DNA of 64,000 bases from P36-A1 sp049478495 (GTDB lineage Bacteria; Bacillota_I; Bacilli_A; JAJDGJ01): positions 1,116,001 through 1,180,000 of the forward strand of contig NZ_CP168083.1 in assembly GCF_049478495.1 (NCBI RefSeq). The letters are read 5' to 3'. The translations under genes were made by a program, and so were the position numbers. Of the stretch, positions 62,183 through 64,000 are shown piece after piece (position 1 is the first letter of the stretch; each line of letters starts with the position of its first letter). A model generated the notes under the pieces. It did no database searches. It saw only the letters and a list, made by a program, of their open reading frames with translations, and had not been told where the DNA came from.

Positions 62183-62860
62183 TTATTTAATAGGTAATAT
62201 ATAATCTGCTAATCTAGAAATTATTGTAGCATTTTTTTTAGATATTTTTATTTCATAGCACCAGTTATTAATTACATTTCTATTCTTTTTAATTGTTGTA
62301 TTAGCGATTTCTTTAAAGCCATTTTTTTCATAAAAGTATCTATTTTTTGGTGTGTTAGTAGTAAGATTTAAAATATTACCATTGTGTTTTATAATATAAG
62401 GTATAATAGCTCTTTCCATCATTTTACTACCTATTCCCTCTTGTTGCATTTTTGAAGAAACTGCATATAACTCTAAAAACCAAAATAAAGGATTTTCTGG
62501 TTCAAATGATTTTTCTATCTTTTTTGAGACTGATAAAAGATTAAAGACGGTTTTGATACCATACTTTTTAATATAGGAAAAACCTCCTGCCTTTAGATAA
62601 TCAATAAGTTTTAAGTTTGTCTTATCTCCTTGTCTTAAAAAAGATGCAGCAATTACTTCATTATTATAAATACCTACTAAACAAGTTTGTTTTTTATAAA
62701 AAACTTTTGTTTGAATTAAAAATAAGTCATAAAATGCATTCTTATTGTTTTTATGTTTATTCAAAAAAGTGTTAAACAAAACATCTTCATAAAATGCATT
62801 ACTAAATAATGTAGCAACTTGTTCTATTTCTTCTTTCTTTATCTTTCTATATTTAATCAT
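62183..62860 (-). CDS. GNAT family N-acetyltransferase
   Basis: A 225-residue acetyltransferase. IKYRKIKKEEIEQVATLFSNAF starts the fold; FWFLELYAVSSKMQQEGIGSKMMERAI carries the acetyl-CoA loop QQEGIGSKM, and ILNLTTNTPKNRYFYEKNGFKEI the final strands. Larger than the other GNAT in the window, with a middle helical insert. Substrate unknown. Confidence 0.88.
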   Translation of the reverse strand: MIKYRKIKKEEIEQVATLFSNAFYEDVLFNTFLNKHKNNKNAFYDLFLIQTKVFYKKQTCLVGIYNNEVIAASFLRQGDKTNLKLIDYLKAGGFSYIKKYGIKTVFNLLSVSKKIEKSFEPENPLFWFLELYAVSSKMQQEGIGSKMMERAIIPYIIKHNGNILNLTTNTPKNRYFYEKNGFKEIANTTIKKNRNVINNWCYEIKISKKNATIISRLADYILPIK

Positions 62861-63474
62861 ATTTTTACCTTCAATCTTTTAATGTTAGTGCTATTACAAT
62901 AACATATATATAAATGATAAATCATTTTATTGATAATAATTGTGCATTACAGATTTAGAACAAAATAGTACTTATTGAAATCTAAGTTAATATAACTCTA
63001 AAATTTGAACACTAATAGCTATTAAATAGTTATCAAAGCCTCTTTCAATATCTTTTCTAAGACCATCTAAGATACCTGAGAGTAGAAACAACAAAATAGA
63101 TGGTGTTCATTGCTCTATAATTTTTAAATAATCTAGAATTAGGTCTTTTGTGTTGTATATTGAAAAATTAATATTCATCGCTAGCTAACCTGATATACTT
63201 ATTTAGTAAATTTCATCCATATTAGATTATTCTCATTGTTTATTTTACTTTCTTTTTTTATTGAGTTCTTTTTTAATTATTTAATATCTATTTGACATTT
63301 TTGATGATCTTCTATAAAGACTATTAAAGAATTATTATATATAATTCCTATTAAATGTAATAATTGTTTAATTAATTTTATAAAATTTGTTATAGCATTA
63401 TATATATAAAAAGACTTCTATATTTCTAAATGCTTTAATTTAGTTAGAAATAAGATGTCTTTTAAGTTTATATT
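62861..63474 (-). other. Gene-poor stretch with possible decayed coding sequence
   Basis: About 610 bases without a clear gene. On the minus strand, 63178 to 62987 reads as a frame MNINFSIYNTKDLILDYLK... with one TGA at 63107-63109, after which it continues for 39 hydrophobic and charged residues (ILLFLLSGILDGLRKDIERG) to a TAA. A further open frame without start, ending VFIEDHQKCQIDIK, lies near 63275-63410. These may be remnants of one or more broken genes. No family was recognised. Confidence 0.35.
63411..63466 (-). terminator. Terminator after the CPBP protease gene
   Basis: AGAC-N-TATTTCTA pairs with TAGAAATA-N-GTCT in a long, interrupted stem ending in a minus-strand U-run at 63411-63415. 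Confidence 0.65.
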
Positions 63475-63996
63475 TTAAATAAAGATTGTCCAAATTAATT
63501 TTGAGATAATATGAAGACCCATATGTGATACCATGGCATACTGAATACCATATTTTGTGTAGAGCCATCCAAAGACTAGTCCAAATCCACCGTTTAATAC
63601 AAAACATCTTATGATTAGTAATGGTGTTAACTGACCAAAGATATTAATTGTAGCTGGAAGATGACCAGCTGCAAATAATAATGCTGTTATGATGTTAGCT
63701 ATTATGTATACACTCATAGGTATTTCTTCTTTTGTTTTATTTCTATATATTACTTTCCAAATAATATAAACAAATAAAGACATTAAAAATAATCTCATTA
63801 GGATTTCTTCTATTATTCCACCATATAATGCAGAACCTATTAAACTTGCAATTGTTGTATTTGTTTCATATAATGTTGCGACCTTAGGTATAAAAGCTCC
63901 AAAGATCCAGTAGTCTAAGCTGAATAGTATTCCACATATTAAAGTTATAATAAGTGTTTTAGTTAAAGCTTCTTTTTTAAACTTAAGTTTTCTCAT
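63475..63996 (-). CDS. CPBP family intramembrane metalloprotease (may continue past the edge)
   Basis: At least 173 residues of a membrane-embedded CAAX-protease/bacteriocin-processing protein. The EExxxR motif is IIEEILMRLF, the second motif is AAGHLPA, and the third His is in VSHMGLHII. About five helices are visible. The ATG at 63994-63996 is four bases from the window edge and the frame remains open, while many relatives have a longer N-terminus, so the start may lie outside. Such proteins can process peptides or give bacteriocin immunity; no peptide gene is beside it here. Confidence 0.85.
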   Translation of the reverse strand: MRKLKFKKEALTKTLIITLICGILFSLDYWIFGAFIPKVATLYETNTTIASLIGSALYGGIIEEILMRLFLMSLFVYIIWKVIYRNKTKEEIPMSVYIIANIITALLFAAGHLPATINIFGQLTPLLIIRCFVLNGGFGLVFGWLYTKYGIQYAMVSHMGLHIISKLIWTIFI

Positions 63997-64000
63997 TAAG

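Noticed and set aside
62987..63178. UGA at 63107-63109 read as Trp, or as selenocysteine
   Set aside because: TGG encodes Trp throughout and TGA ends other genes (for example at 60992-60994), and no SECIS-like structure or selenoprotein family was seen, so the codon is taken as a stop.
1..64000. CRISPR array, prophage or insertion sequence
   Set aside because: No regularly spaced repeats, transposase, integrase, capsid or terminal repeat was found. The repeats noted are short and promoter-linked.

Overview
The window is AT-rich, gene-dense chromosomal DNA with the standard genetic code: TGA is used as a stop and Trp is TGG. It most likely comes from an anaerobic, low-GC Bacillota of the Erysipelotrichia or a neighbouring lineage. 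Three T-box aminoacyl-tRNA synthetase leaders and the order alaS-ireB-ruvX-DUF1292-mltG-trmR-trhP1-trhP2-udk-greA, which matches Bacillus subtilis, support Bacillota. The finer placement is an inference from base composition and gene content. No phage, IS element, CRISPR array, rRNA or tRNA was recognised.

Region 1 (1-15.3 kb, almost all minus strand): a holA fragment, the DNA-uptake genes comEA-comEC, the conserved alaS-to-greA block (tRNA charging, DNA repair, cell wall, tRNA U34 hydroxylation and methylation, uridine salvage, transcript cleavage), valS, and a small membrane protein. Region 2 (15.5-26.3 kb): an OPT transporter with a PqqD-like partner, a PduO-type cobalamin adenosyltransferase, the glycolytic genes pyk and pfkA on either side of T-box-controlled thrS, and a large thioester-domain surface protein. 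Region 3 (26.5-40 kb): a copper ATPase with an ArsR-type regulator, RNase J behind an unusual leader, a BMP lipoprotein, a flavin reductase, rpsO, a cation antiporter, two pirins and a YebC-family factor. Region 4 (40-55 kb): a two-component system, a Vat-like acetyltransferase, a PLP-homeostasis protein, a sulfur-linked pair (CoA-disulfide reductase-rhodanese and a TudS-like protein), proC, a patatin, and a shikimate cluster of DAHP synthase, an AroB-AroA fusion and AroC. Region 5 (55-64 kb): accessory genes, a DUF134-Mrp pair under a conspicuous palindromic promoter, a membrane protein behind an attenuator-like hairpin, a secreted peptide plus lipoprotein pair, a gene-poor stretch that may hold decayed genes, and a CPBP protease at the right edge.

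The main points for a second look are these. (a) comEC and ruvX both appear to lack ATG, GTG or TTG starts, and in each an AUU codon is the best-placed candidate. (b) AroB and AroA are fused in one polypeptide. (c) The Shine-Dalgarno sequence of RNase J is separated from its start by a perfect hairpin and a coupled 14-codon upstream ORF. (d) Perfect 12-bp inverted arms straddle the DUF134-mrp promoter. (e) pfkA lies in a threonine T-box transcript. (f) A terminator sits in the 5' leader of the 59.99-60.48 kb membrane-protein gene. No complete novel defence or mobile system was found.
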